In this document: positions 28,733 through 38,066 of the stretch, one piece after another | Position numbering within the stretch: position 1 is the first letter of the stretch | Layout: the number at the start of each line of letters is the position of its first letter | DNA from: Anderseniella sp963700735 | Lineage (GTDB): Bacteria; Pseudomonadota; Alphaproteobacteria; Rhizobiales; Aestuariivirgaceae | Length of the DNA stretch: 64,000 nt | NCBI GenBank assembly: GCA_963700735.1 | Contig: CAVOYR010000009.1 | Location: 1 to 64,000 of the forward strand | Direction: 5' to 3' | Translations under genes and position numbers: made by a program | The notes under the pieces: generated by a model | The model's input: the letters and a program-made list of their open reading frames with translations, nothing else | What the model was told of the DNA's origin: nothing | Databases searched by the model: none

Positions 28733-28763
28733 AAAGGCGATCTCCCGTGAGGTCGCCTTTTTT
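28733..28763 (+). terminator. Intrinsic terminator of bamA
   Basis: Twelve-pair stem AAAGGCGATCTC/GAGGTCGCCTTT (one T-G pair) with a CCGT loop and a run of T to 28763. It lies 46 bp after the bamA stop and 24 bp before fabZ, so fabZ needs either read-through or its own promoter. Confidence 0.85.
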
Positions 28764-28786
28764 GCACCTGTTGGAGAACGGCACAC

Positions 28787-29251
28787 ATGTCCGACACCAA
28801 GACCCTGCGCACCGCCGACATCAGCCGCATCATGCAGCTGCTGCCGCACCGCTACCCGTTCCTGCTGGTGGACCGCATCATCGAGATGGACGAGGACAAG
28901 TCGTGCATCGGCATCAAGAACGTCACCATCAACGAGCCGTTCTTCCAGGGTCATTTCCCGGCGCAACCGGTGATGCCGGGCGTGCTGCTGGTCGAGGCGA
29001 TGGCGCAGACCGCTGGCGCACTGGCGCTTGATCACATGGGGGTGGAGGCCGCCGGCCAGCTGGTGTTCTTCATGACCATCGACAACGCCAAGTTCCGCAA
29101 GCCCGTCGGCCCCGGTGATACCGTCCACTTCCACGTGCAGCAGACCAACAGGCGCGGGCCCGTGTACAAGTTCTCCTGCGAGGCGAGGGTGGACGGCAAG
29201 AAGGTCGCGGAAGCCGATATCGGTGCCATGCTCGCCAAGTCCGGCAGTTGA
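28787..29251 (+). CDS. fabZ: 3-hydroxyacyl-[acyl-carrier-protein] dehydratase FabZ
   Basis: Dehydrates 3-hydroxyacyl-ACP in fatty acid elongation; hotdog fold. 154 residues with MQLLPHRYPFLLVDRIIEMD, the active-site His in FFQGHFPAQPVMPGVLLVEA and the Glu in that same helix. In rhizobia fabZ sits inside lpxD-fabZ-lpxA-lpxI-lpxB; here it stands alone between bamA and gltA. Confidence 0.95.
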   Translation: MSDTKTLRTADISRIMQLLPHRYPFLLVDRIIEMDEDKSCIGIKNVTINEPFFQGHFPAQPVMPGVLLVEAMAQTAGALALDHMGVEAAGQLVFFMTIDNAKFRKPVGPGDTVHFHVQQTNRRGPVYKFSCEARVDGKKVAEADIGAMLAKSGS

Positions 29252-29281
29252 CGCCGGGCGTCTTCACTGACACCTGAAATG

Positions 29282-29312
29282 AAAAAGGGCGGCCCCGTCA
29301 GGAGCCGCCCTT
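29282..29312 (-). terminator. Intrinsic terminator of gltA (minus strand)
   Basis: Perfect 9-bp stem (plus strand AAGGGCGGC/GCCGCCCTT, 10-nt loop). Five A precede it on the plus strand, which become a U run on the minus-strand transcript. It lies just beyond the gltA stop and between convergent fabZ and gltA; it may also slow fabZ transcription. Confidence 0.8.
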
Positions 29313-29334
29313 GGCGTATGAAGCGTGCTGCAGG

Positions 29335-30637
29335 TCAGCCCTGGCGCTGCGACGTCGGCACGTAGTCGCGTTCTGCCGGGCCGGTATAGAGCTGGCGCGG
29401 GCGGCCGATGCGCTGGGTCGGGTCCTCGATCATTTCCTTCCACTGGGCAATCCAGCCGACGGTACGGGCGACCGAGAACAGCACGGTGAACATCGACGTC
29501 GGGAAGCCGAGCGCGCGCAGCGTGATGCCGGAGTAGAAGTCGATGTTCGGGTAGAGCTTCTTCTCGATGAAGTACTCGTCCTTCAGTGCAATCGCTTCCA
29601 GTTCGCGCGCCACGTCCAGCAGCGGATCGTCCTTGATGCCGAGTTCGTTCGAGCACCTCGTGCGCGGTCTTCTGCATGATCTTGGCGCGCGGGTCGTAGT
29701 TCTTGTAGACGCGGTGGCCAAAGCCCATCAGGCGGAACGGGTCTTCCTTGTCCTTGGCGCGTTCGATGAACTCGGGGATGCGGTCCACGGTGCCGATCTC
29801 GCTGAGCATGTTCAGCGCGGCCTCGTTGGCACCGCCGTGCGCCGGACCCCACAGGCAGGCGATGCCCGCCGCGATGCAGGCAAACGGGTTGGCGCCGGAT
29901 GAGCCGGCAAGGCGCACCGTCGAGGTGGAGGCGTTCTGCTCGTGGTCGGCGTGCAGGATGAAGATGCGGTCCATGGCGCGCGACAGGATCGGGTTGACCT
30001 TGTACTCCTCGCACGGCACGGCAAAGCACATGCGCAGGAAGTTCGAGGCGTAGTCCAGGTCGTTGCGCGGATACACGAACGGCTGGCCGATGTGATACTT
30101 GAACGCAGCCGCCGCAATGGTCGGGATCTTGGCGATCATGCGCCGGGCAGCGATCTCGCGCTGCATCGGGTCGGCGATGTCGGTGGAGTCGTGGTAGAAC
30201 GCCGACATGGCGCCAACCACGCCAACCATCACCGCCATCGGGTGCGCGTCACGGCGGAAGCCGGCGAAGAACCGCTGCATCTGCTCGTGGATCATGGTGT
30301 GGTAGGTGATCGCGGTTTCAAACTCGCGGCGCTCGGCAGAGGTCGGCAGGTCTCCGTACAGCAGCAGGTAGCAGGTCTCGATGAAGTCGCCATGCTCGGC
30401 CAGCTGGTCGATCGGGTAGCCGCGGTACATCAGGATGCCGGCATCGCCGTCGATGTAGGTGATCTTGGACTCACAGCTTGCGGTCGAGGTGAAGCCGGGA
30501 TCGAAGGTGAACGCACCGGCCTGGGCGTACAGCTTCGACACGTCCACCACGTCCGGCCCGACGGACCCGGTCATGACGTTCAGGTCGTAGGTCTTGCCGT
30601 CCAGGCTCAGAGTCGCGGTTTTTTTCGTGTCCGTCAT
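29335..30637 (-). CDS. gltA: Citrate synthase, one frameshift
   Basis: Condenses acetyl-CoA and oxaloacetate in the TCA cycle; type I proteobacterial enzyme. The product starts MTDTKKTATLSLDGKTYDL and holds YPIDQLAEHGDF, ILHADHEQNASTSTVRLAGS (catalytic His), WGPAHGGANEAAL and RLMGFGHRVYKNYDPRA. An extra base at 29650 shifts the frame after HEVL; the other frame continues LGIKDDPLLDVARELE to the normal end RDYVPTSQRQG. Corrected length is 433 aa. The 30637 start is preferred to in-frame upstream sequence to 30838. Confidence 0.95.
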
Positions 30638-30839
30638 GGCTGATGTCTTCCTCTGGTTGGCAGTTCGACCCGGTGTGACAAGCTTGATTGCGCTCGTGGC
30701 GCGATCTCGGTCTTCCGGGGCCTTGGATTCATGGTCCGGCGGGCTGGTCATCCGGCTTGTGTGGCGGGCAATATGCAATCTTGTCCGGCATACCGCAATG
30801 CACAATTTGGCTACAATGGCTTGCGGTTTTCGCCACAAC

Positions 30840-32267
30840 TCATGGGCTTGACTGGTCTGAAAGACGAGCCAGCAATTCCGCGCGGCCGAGCACTTCCAGC
30901 ACGTCGAAAATCGGTGGTGACTGGGTGCTGCCAGTCAGCGCGGCGCGCAGCGGCTGGGCCACCTTGCCCAGCTTCAACTCCTCGCGTTCGGCAAAGTTGC
31001 GTACGGCCTGCTCCAGCGGGGCAGCCTGCCAGTCGGCCAAGCCTTCCAGTTCCGGCAGCAGTTTCGCCATCACCTCGCGGCCGCCATCGTCGAGCAGCGC
31101 TTTCGCCTTGTCTTCCATCGGCAGGGGGCGGCTGGCAAACAGGAACATGGACGAGCTGATCAGTTCCAGCAACGTGCGGGCGCGTTCCTTGAGGCCGTGC
31201 ATGGACGCGCGCAGCCGGGCCTCGTTGACCGGGTCGGCCAGCGCTGCCAGCAGGGCAGGGCCGCCTTCCACGTGCGGTGCCAGGTCCTTCAGCGCTTCAA
31301 CGAGCCGCTCGTCGGTTGCCTCGCGCATGTAGTGGCCATTGAGGTTTTCCAGCTTGGCGAAGTCGAACCGCGCGGCGGACTTGCCGATGCCGTCCAGGTC
31401 GAACCACTCGATGGCCTGTTCGGTGGAGAATATCTCGTCGTCGCCGTGGCTCCAGCTCAGCCGGGCGAGGTAGTTGCGCACCGCTTCCGGCAGGTAGCCC
31501 ATGTCGCGATATGCCTCCACGCCCAGCGCGCCGTGGCGCTTGGACAGCTTTGCGCCGTCGGCCCCGTGAATCAGCGGAATGTGCGACATCACCGGCACGT
31601 CCCAGCCCATCGCCAGGTAGATCTGCGCCTGGCGCGCGGCGTTGGTCAGGTGGTCGACACCGCGAATGATGTGGGTCACGCCCATGTCGTGGTCGTCCAC
31701 CACCACAGACAGGTTGTAGGTCGGCGTGCCGTCGGAACGCAGGATGATCAGGTCGTCGAGGTCCTTGTTGGGAATGGTGACCGTGCCCTGCACCTGGTCG
31801 GCGATCACCGTTTCGCCCTGCTGGGGCGCCTTGAAGCGCACCACGGGGGCGATGCCTGCGGGCGCCTCGGAGGCCGGCCGGTCGCGCCAGCGCCCGTCAT
31901 AGCGCGGCGGCTTGCCCTCGGCGGTTGCCTTTTCGCGCATGGCGGTCAGTTCTTCGGCGGAGCAGTAGCAATGGTATGCCTTGCCGTTGGCCAGCAGCTG
32001 TTCGGCCACCTCGCGATGACGCGCAATGCGCGAGAACTGCGAAACCACCTCGCCGTCCCAGTCGAGGCCCAGCCAGACAAGCCCCGACTTGATTGCCTCG
32101 ATGGCCGGTTCGGTCGAGCGCTCGCGATCGGTGTCCTCGATGCGCAGCAGCATCTTGCCGCCGGTGTGGCGGGCGTAGAGCCAGTTGAACAGGGCCGTGC
32201 GGGCGCCGCCAATGTGGAGGTAACCGGTCGGTGAAGGGGCAAAGCGGGTAACGACGGGTGAGGCCAT
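30840..32267 (-). CDS. gltX: Glutamyl-tRNA synthetase
   Basis: Charges tRNA-Glu (and probably tRNA-Gln, as in most alphaproteobacteria). Class I synthetase, 475 residues, with the HIGH-type motif in APSPTGYLHIGGARTALFNW and the KMSKS-type motif KLSKRHGALGVEAY. The other conserved blocks (RIEDTDRERSTEPA, HIIRGVDHLTNAARQAQIYL) are present. It is upstream of gltA on the same strand and divergent from comEC. Confidence 0.96.
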   Translation of the reverse strand: MASPVVTRFAPSPTGYLHIGGARTALFNWLYARHTGGKMLLRIEDTDRERSTEPAIEAIKSGLVWLGLDWDGEVVSQFSRIARHREVAEQLLANGKAYHCYCSAEELTAMREKATAEGKPPRYDGRWRDRPASEAPAGIAPVVRFKAPQQGETVIADQVQGTVTIPNKDLDDLIILRSDGTPTYNLSVVVDDHDMGVTHIIRGVDHLTNAARQAQIYLAMGWDVPVMSHIPLIHGADGAKLSKRHGALGVEAYRDMGYLPEAVRNYLARLSWSHGDDEIFSTEQAIEWFDLDGIGKSAARFDFAKLENLNGHYMREATDERLVEALKDLAPHVEGGPALLAALADPVNEARLRASMHGLKERARTLLELISSSMFLFASRPLPMEDKAKALLDDGGREVMAKLLPELEGLADWQAAPLEQAVRNFAEREELKLGKVAQPLRAALTGSTQSPPIFDVLEVLGRAELLARLSDQSSP

Positions 32268-32393
32268 GAGGTGCCGGTCTCCGGAGTGACGAAGCGTAAG
32301 ATTGGGGTTTATCTGAAGGCGTGCGTCCGTTTAGCATGAGTTGGGGCAGATATGTAAGGGCCTCGGCAGCAGGAGCAGGCTGGGCATCCGGGG

Positions 32394-34712
32394 ATGGATT
32401 GGTTTACCGCATCAGGCCGCACGGTTGCACCACCTGCCTTGCCCGATCTCGACCCGGCGCGGCAGGGCGTGGGGCAGTCTGCTGCCATCTGGTGGCGGGC
32501 GCAGGTTGCCCGCCAGCAGGGCCGGGCGTTCCTGTGGGCGCCGGTGGCATTCGTGACGGGTTTGCAGGTCTATTATGGCCTGCCGGTGGAGCCGCACCTT
32601 GCGGTGCCTGTGGTTGTAAGCCTTGCGTTGCTGGCCGTCATCGCGCTCACGCGGCGCGGCATGGTGGCGGCACCCGCCCAACTCGTGGCGGTCATGCTGG
32701 CTGGGCTGGTGTGGGGCCAGGTGTACGGTGCGCTCCATCCGGTGACGGTGCTGCCGGGGTCGACGGGCAAGATTGCCATCGGAGGCTGGGTGGAAGACAT
32801 CTCCACCAGCGAAGCCCGCGCCAGCCTCATCGTGCGTGTTGACAGCATGGATGCCGTCGCGGCGCGCTACCGGCCGGAGCGGATCAGGGTGACCGCGCGC
32901 GGGCCGTTGAAAACGAAGCCGCAGGTCGATGATTACATCCGCTTCGAGGCCTGGGCCTATCCGCCGCTGACGCCGGTCGCGCCGGGCGGATGGGACTATG
33001 GCCGCGCGCAATGGTTTGCCGGCATTGGCGGCGCTGCGCGTCTTGCTGGCCCCGTCAGCATCGAGGAGGCGCAGTCGCTGAACGGCAGCTGGCGGCGAGC
33101 CGTGGCCAACCTGCGGACCGCCATTGCAGACCGTATCCGGGCAAGCCTTCCACCCCGGCAGGCAGGATTTGCCGTGGCGCTCGTCACCGGTGATCGCAGC
33201 GGGCTGGACAAGGACACCCGCGAAGCGCTGCAACTGTCGGGCCTGGCGCACATCCTCGCCATATCCGGGCTGCACATGAGCCTTGTGGCGGGCGGCATGT
33301 TCTGGCTGGCGCGGGCGCTGATGGCGCTTTGGCCGGCATTGGCACTGCACTGGCCGATCAAGAAGTTCGCCGCGCTGGCGGGGTTGTTCGCAGCCGCGTT
33401 CTACCTTGTGATATCGGGTCAGGCCATCGCAACGCAACGTGCATTCATCATGGTCACGGTGATGTTCGTGGCGATACTCGCCGGGCGCAATGCGCTGTCG
33501 ATGCGCAATCTGGCGGTAGCGGCGTTCATCGTGCTGCTGCTGACGCCACACGCTGCGTTGACGCCCAGTTTCCAGATGTCATTCCTGGCGGTGACCGGCC
33601 TGATCGCGGCCTATGAAGGCTTGTCCGGCTGGCAGTCCCGGTTGCATGAGTGGCTGTCCGCCACGTCCCTGCCGGGCCGGATCGCGGTTAGGCTGCTCAT
33701 TGCGCTGCTGGCAATGAGTGCGACCACGCTGGTGGCAAGCGCCTTCACGGCACTGCCGGCGGCGTGGCACTTCAACCGGTTTGCCACATGGTCGCTGCCG
33801 GCCAACATGCTGGCCATGCCCGCGGTCACGATGCTGGTGATGCCGGGGGCAGTGGCAGCCGTCATCGCCATGCCGCTGGGGCTGGAATGGCTGCCCTTGC
33901 AGGTGATGCACATCGGACTGGACGCGGTGATCGTAAGCGCGGTGTGGGTGTCGTCATGGCCCGGAGCCGGGCTTGTGGTGGCTGAAATGGTGCCGCCGCT
34001 GGCCTATCTTGCCGCGCTGGCGCTGGTGTGGCTGACGCTGTGGCGAGGGCCGGCGCGCTGGGCGGGGCTTGCCGTTGCGGCCGTGGCAACGGTCGCGGCT
34101 ATCGGACTGAAGGACCGGCCGGACATTCTGATCGAGCGCGCAGCCAGCACCATGGCGGCCCGGGTTGACGGTGGCAACCTGGTGCCGGTCAACGGGCGGC
34201 GCGGGCGCTTTGCGGCCGAGCGCTGGTTATGGTCCGACGGTGATGCGTCGACGGTGGCAGAGGCGGCCACGCGCCCAGGCTGGCGATGTGACGGCAAGGC
34301 CTGCCGCGCCAGCGTCGCCGGTCATGACGTGCTGTGGCTGGATCGCGAAGCCGTGGTGCCGGCCGATTGTGCCAGCGTTGACATCGTGGTCAGCGCCGAA
34401 CCCTTGAAGTGGAAGTGCGGTCGCACGGCCGAGGGCAGGGTGGTGATTGATCGGTTTGATGTATGGCGCAACGGCGCCATTGCCATTCATGCCGATCAGG
34501 ACGGTACGTTGAGGGTAGAGACCGCCCGCGCCGCGCAAGGCAGCAGGCCATGGGCGTTCGACCCGGTATCACGGCGCAAGCTGCTGGTGGCAGGTGGAAA
34601 TGCGTCCCCGCGTCCGGCTGCTTCTGCCGGCGATACCACCGCAGGCGACACCACGGCAGGTGATACAACCGTTGAGCTGCCGTCAGGCGAGGCAGATCCG
34701 GCCGATCAATAA
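32394..34712 (+). CDS. comEC: ComEC/Rec2-family competence membrane channel
   Basis: Inner-membrane channel that imports single-stranded DNA in competent bacteria; also conserved where competence is unproven. 772 residues: an N-terminal DUF4131-type domain, then the Competence domain with many helices (LSGLAHILAISGLHMSLVAG is the signature near residue 285; ISGQAIATQRAFIMVTVMFV). The C-terminal region resembles a shortened beta-lactamase-like part without a full metal site, as in many alphaproteobacteria. It ends in three GDTTA repeats. Its last 7 bp overlap convergent lexA. Confidence 0.9.
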   Translation: MDWFTASGRTVAPPALPDLDPARQGVGQSAAIWWRAQVARQQGRAFLWAPVAFVTGLQVYYGLPVEPHLAVPVVVSLALLAVIALTRRGMVAAPAQLVAVMLAGLVWGQVYGALHPVTVLPGSTGKIAIGGWVEDISTSEARASLIVRVDSMDAVAARYRPERIRVTARGPLKTKPQVDDYIRFEAWAYPPLTPVAPGGWDYGRAQWFAGIGGAARLAGPVSIEEAQSLNGSWRRAVANLRTAIADRIRASLPPRQAGFAVALVTGDRSGLDKDTREALQLSGLAHILAISGLHMSLVAGGMFWLARALMALWPALALHWPIKKFAALAGLFAAAFYLVISGQAIATQRAFIMVTVMFVAILAGRNALSMRNLAVAAFIVLLLTPHAALTPSFQMSFLAVTGLIAAYEGLSGWQSRLHEWLSATSLPGRIAVRLLIALLAMSATTLVASAFTALPAAWHFNRFATWSLPANMLAMPAVTMLVMPGAVAAVIAMPLGLEWLPLQVMHIGLDAVIVSAVWVSSWPGAGLVVAEMVPPLAYLAALALVWLTLWRGPARWAGLAVAAVATVAAIGLKDRPDILIERAASTMAARVDGGNLVPVNGRRGRFAAERWLWSDGDASTVAEAATRPGWRCDGKACRASVAGHDVLWLDREAVVPADCASVDIVVSAEPLKWKCGRTAEGRVVIDRFDVWRNGAIAIHADQDGTLRVETARAAQGSRPWAFDPVSRRKLLVAGGNASPRPAASAGDTTAGDTTAGDTTVELPSGEADPADQ

Positions 34713-35416
34713 CGCCGCAACAGGCCTGCCAGCGTGCCCTGGATACGCACCTGGTCGGGGCCGAAAATGCGGGTCTTGTAAGCCGGGTTTGCCGCTTCCA
34801 GGGCGACAAAGTCACCCTTCTGATAGAGCCGCTTGAGGGTTGCTTCCTCGTCCTCGACCAGCGCCACGACGATCTCGCCGTTGCGGGCCGTATCGGCCTT
34901 GCGGATGATCACGGTGTCGCCGTCGAGTATGCCGGCCTCGATCATCGAGTCGCCTTGCACCTCAAGGGCGAAGTGCTCGCCCGAGCGCAGCATGTCCGGC
35001 GGGACGGACACATTGCTGGAGTGATCCTGGATCGCGGCAATCGGCACACCGGCGGCGATGCGGCCCATCATCGGCACCTCGATCATGTTTGCTGACGGGG
35101 CGATGGGTGCAGGTGCAGCGGCTTCCGACATGCCGCGCGACCCCTGGATGACCGAGGGGTTGAACCCGCGCCGGGCAGGCACTGCCGAAGGTCCGGCTGC
35201 TTCTTCCGGCAGCTTGATGACTTCAAGCGCGCGGGCGCGATGCGGCAGGCGGCGGATGAAGCCGCGCTCTTCCAGCGCCGTAATGAGCCTGTGGATGCCC
35301 GATTTCGACCGCAGGTCCAGCGCTTCCTTCATTTCCTCAAACGAGGGCGGAACGCCGGTTTCCTTCAGGCGATCGTAAATCAGCATCAGCAGTTCATGTT
35401 GCTTGCGTGTGAGCAT
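34706..35416 (-). CDS. lexA: LexA repressor
   Basis: SOS repressor and self-cleaving protease, 236 residues. N-terminal winged helix (LTRKQHELLMLIYDRLKETG, PPSFEEMKEALDL), the Ala-Gly cleavage site in GRIAAGVPIAAIQ, the catalytic Ser in VQGDSMIEAGILDGD and the Lys in EEATLKRLYQKGD. The linker is longer than in E. coli, as usual in alphaproteobacteria. A perfect LexA box lies 84 bp upstream, implying autoregulation. Confidence 0.96.
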   Translation of the reverse strand: MLTRKQHELLMLIYDRLKETGVPPSFEEMKEALDLRSKSGIHRLITALEERGFIRRLPHRARALEVIKLPEEAAGPSAVPARRGFNPSVIQGSRGMSEAAAPAPIAPSANMIEVPMMGRIAAGVPIAAIQDHSSNVSVPPDMLRSGEHFALEVQGDSMIEAGILDGDTVIIRKADTARNGEIVVALVEDEEATLKRLYQKGDFVALEAANPAYKTRIFGPDQVRIQGTLAGLLRRY

Positions 35417-35499
35417 GGCGTTTCATCCTTTCCCGTCCGTCCGGCTGCTGCGATCAACCCGCGCGCCGGAATCGGAACAAATGCGAAACCTTTATGCAT

Positions 35500-35514
35500 G
35501 TTCGTTCAATGTTC
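35500..35514 (-). promoter_or_regulatory. LexA box GTTC-N7-GTTC
   Basis: The alphaproteobacterial SOS operator is GTTC, seven bases, GTTC; the sequence here matches it exactly. It sits upstream of lexA (start 35416) in the gap between lexA and moeA, where it would give autoregulation. Confidence 0.85.
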
Positions 35515-35555
35515 TGCAAGCCGAAACTTCAAACTGCCGCAGAGGTCCCGAGGTC

Positions 35556-36782
35556 TCAGAAGTCGATCAGCAGGACGTCCACCATGTCGCCGGGCTTGGC
35601 GGCGGGCGCGTGCGGCGGGCGGATGACCAGGCCATCTGCCTCGCGAAACACCCGCTGCATGGAGCTGTCCTGTGCCGGAAACGGCTCTGCCACCAGCTGG
35701 CCGGTCTCGTTGCGCGACAGCCTTGTGCGCACATAATCCTGGCGCTGGTCGTTGGCTTTCATCGCCTTGTCAAGCACGGCGCGCACGGGCACTTCGGGCT
35801 CATGGTGGCCGGTCAGGGCCGCGATCAACGGCTTGATGAACAGTCGCGTGCACACCATGGCCGACACCGGGTTGCCGGGCAGGCCGATGACGCGCTGGTG
35901 CCCGCGCCGGCCGAACATCAGCGGCTTGCCGGGGCGCATGGCGATTTTCCAGAAGCCCAGCTCCACGCCCTTTGCCAGCATCGCTTCCTGCACCAGGTCA
36001 TGATCGCCGACCGAGGCGCCACCAACCGTGATGAGGATGTCGGCGCCGCTGGCGCGCTCGATGGCTTCCTCAATGCGGGGCAGGCGGTCCTGCACCAGGC
36101 CAAGGTCCAGCGGCTCCGCGCCGAAACCTGCGAGCATGGCGGCCAGCGCCAGCGAGTTGGACGATATGATCTGGTCATCGCGCGGGCTGTCACCCACCTC
36201 GACCAGTTCGTCACCTGTTGCCAGGATGGCGACTGAGGGCTTGCGGTACACCTCGATGCGGTCGTGGTTCATCGACGCTGCCAGCCCGATCTCGCGCGCC
36301 TTCATGCGGGTGTGCCGGGCCAGCAAAGCCTCGCCCTTGCGGAAATCCATGCCGGCGCCGCGCACGAACTGACCTTCGCTCACCGTTTGCGTGACGGTGA
36401 CGAAACCCTTCTCGCCGGCGGGCTTCGTGTTTTCCTGGATCACGATGGCGTCGGCACCCTTCGGCAGCGGCGCACCGGTGAAGATGCGGACGGCCTGTCC
36501 CTTGCGCACCCGGCCCTGGTAGCCGTGCCCGGCAGGTGCCTCGCCCACCACTGCAAGGTCAACCGGCACGCTCGAAACATCAGCCGCCCTGACGGCATAG
36601 CCGTCCATCGCCGAGGCCGCGAACGGCGGTTGTGCGCGTTCGGCCCGCAGCGGGGCGGCGAGTATCCGGTTATAGGCATTGGTCAGCGGCACGAATTCGC
36701 TGGCGAGCGGCTTGGCGCCCTTCAGGATCTGCGCGAGCGCCTTGTCTACCGGTACCAGTGGCACGCGCGATCCCTCACTCAA
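35556..36782 (-). CDS. moeA: Molybdopterin molybdenumtransferase
   Basis: Inserts molybdenum into adenylylated molybdopterin. 408 residues with ANRILAAPL-type opening (NAYNRILAAPLRAERAQPPF), SAMDGYAVRAADV, RIFTGAPLPKGADAIVIQEN, ITVGGASVGDHDLV and VIGLPGNPVSAMV. It overlaps moaC by 8 bp and is the last gene of trpE-G-D-C-moaC-moeA. Confidence 0.95.
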   Translation of the reverse strand: MSEGSRVPLVPVDKALAQILKGAKPLASEFVPLTNAYNRILAAPLRAERAQPPFAASAMDGYAVRAADVSSVPVDLAVVGEAPAGHGYQGRVRKGQAVRIFTGAPLPKGADAIVIQENTKPAGEKGFVTVTQTVSEGQFVRGAGMDFRKGEALLARHTRMKAREIGLAASMNHDRIEVYRKPSVAILATGDELVEVGDSPRDDQIISSNSLALAAMLAGFGAEPLDLGLVQDRLPRIEEAIERASGADILITVGGASVGDHDLVQEAMLAKGVELGFWKIAMRPGKPLMFGRRGHQRVIGLPGNPVSAMVCTRLFIKPLIAALTGHHEPEVPVRAVLDKAMKANDQRQDYVRTRLSRNETGQLVAEPFPAQDSSMQRVFREADGLVIRPPHAPAAKPGDMVDVLLIDF

Positions 36783-37251
36783 CCTTGAAGTGGCCGGACT
36801 TGCCGCCCGACTTTTCTTTCAGCCGGACACCGGTGATGGTTATGCCCCGGTCCACGGCCTTGACCATGTCGTACACTGTCAGGCAGGCAACGGACACCGC
36901 CGTCAGGGCTTCCATCTCCACGCCGGTCTTGCCCTCGACCTTTACCGTCGCCGTCACGTCGATGGCCGAGGCATGTTCGTCGATGTCGAAGTCGACCGTG
37001 ATCTTCGAGATCATCAGCGGGTGGCACAGCGGAATGAGATCATGGGTGCGCTTGGCGGCCATGATGCCGGCAATGCGGGCGGTGGCAATCACATCGCCCT
37101 TCTTGGCCATGCCGGACTGGATGAGCTTCAGCGTGTCCGCCAGCATTTCCACCCGGCCGGTGGCAACCGCCACGCGCGCCGTGACGTCCTTGGCCGACAC
37201 GTCGACCATGTGGGCATTGCCGGCGTCATCAAGGTGGGTGAGCTTGCTCAT
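36775..37251 (-). CDS. moaC: Cyclic pyranopterin monophosphate synthase
   Basis: Converts the MoaA product to cyclic pyranopterin monophosphate in molybdenum cofactor synthesis. 158 residues: LTHLDDAGNAHMVDVSAKDV, KKGDVIATARIAGIMAAKRT, LIPLCHPLMISKITVDF, VEMEALTAVSVACLTVYDMV. Overlaps trpC by 4 nt upstream and moeA by 8 nt downstream, so the tryptophan and molybdopterin genes form one transcript. Confidence 0.96.
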   Translation of the reverse strand: MSKLTHLDDAGNAHMVDVSAKDVTARVAVATGRVEMLADTLKLIQSGMAKKGDVIATARIAGIMAAKRTHDLIPLCHPLMISKITVDFDIDEHASAIDVTATVKVEGKTGVEMEALTAVSVACLTVYDMVKAVDRGITITGVRLKEKSGGKSGHFKVE

Positions 37252-38066
37252 GCGCTGGCCCTGACGCCCGCAGGCCTCGTGAGGATGGCACGGGTCGCGG
37301 CGGTCACGTCGTCCTGGCGCATCAGGCTTTCGCCGATCAGGAAGGTATGGACGCCGGCGCCTTCCAGCCGGGTAAGGTCAGCAGGGCTGAACAGCCCGCT
37401 CTCGCCGACGATCATGCGGTCTGCCGGCACCATCGGGGCAAGGCGCTCGGTGGTCTCCAGCGATGTCTCGAAGGTTTTCAGGTTGCGATTGTTGATGCCG
37501 ATCATCTGCGTCTTGAGTTTAAGCGCACGTTCAAGCTCAGGCTCATCGTGCACTTCTGCCAGCACGTCCATGCCCAGCTCGAACGCGGCTGCTTCCAGCT
37601 CGGCGCACAGGCCGTCATCGATCATCGCGAGGATCAGCAAAATGCAGTCAGCCCCCCAGGCGCGGGCTTCCAGCACCTGGTAGGGGTCGAGCATGAAGTC
37701 CTTGCGCAGCGCGGGCAGGGACGTGGCCTCGCGCGCGGCAACCAGAAACTCCGGTGCGCCCTGGAACGAGGGTGCATCGGTCAGCACCGACAGGCAGGCG
37801 GCACCACCGGCTTCATAGGCTTTGGCCAGCACGGGCGGATCGAAGTCGTCGCGGATCAGCCCCTTGGACGGGCTGGCCTTCTTGACCTCGGCGATCAGCG
37901 CCCATTGTCCGGCAGCGATCTTTGCTTCCAACGCCTTCTGGAAGCCGCGTACCGGGCTGGCCGCCCTGGCTTGCGCCAGCAGGTCAGCCTCGTTGACGCG
38001 GGACTTCGCCTCGGCCACTTCGTCGCGCTTGTAGGCGGCAATCCTGTCAAGAATGGTGTCGCTCAT
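37248..38066 (-). CDS. trpC: Indole-3-glycerol phosphate synthase
   Basis: Closes the indole ring from CdRP in tryptophan synthesis; TIM barrel. 272 residues, with IAEVKKASPSKGLIRDDFDP (catalytic Lys), LSVLTDAPSFQGAPEFL, LRKDFMLDPYQVLEARAWGA, GINNRNLKTFETSLE and VGESGLFSPADL. Monofunctional: no TrpF domain. Overlaps trpD by 4 nt. Confidence 0.97.
   Translation of the reverse strand: MSDTILDRIAAYKRDEVAEAKSRVNEADLLAQARAASPVRGFQKALEAKIAAGQWALIAEVKKASPSKGLIRDDFDPPVLAKAYEAGGAACLSVLTDAPSFQGAPEFLVAAREATSLPALRKDFMLDPYQVLEARAWGADCILLILAMIDDGLCAELEAAAFELGMDVLAEVHDEPELERALKLKTQMIGINNRNLKTFETSLETTERLAPMVPADRMIVGESGLFSPADLTRLEGAGVHTFLIGESLMRQDDVTAATRAILTRPAGVRASA

Noticed and set aside
32394..34712. A full metallo-hydrolase domain at the C-terminus of ComEC
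   Set aside because: The His/Asp metal motifs of the beta-lactamase fold are not visible in this part.
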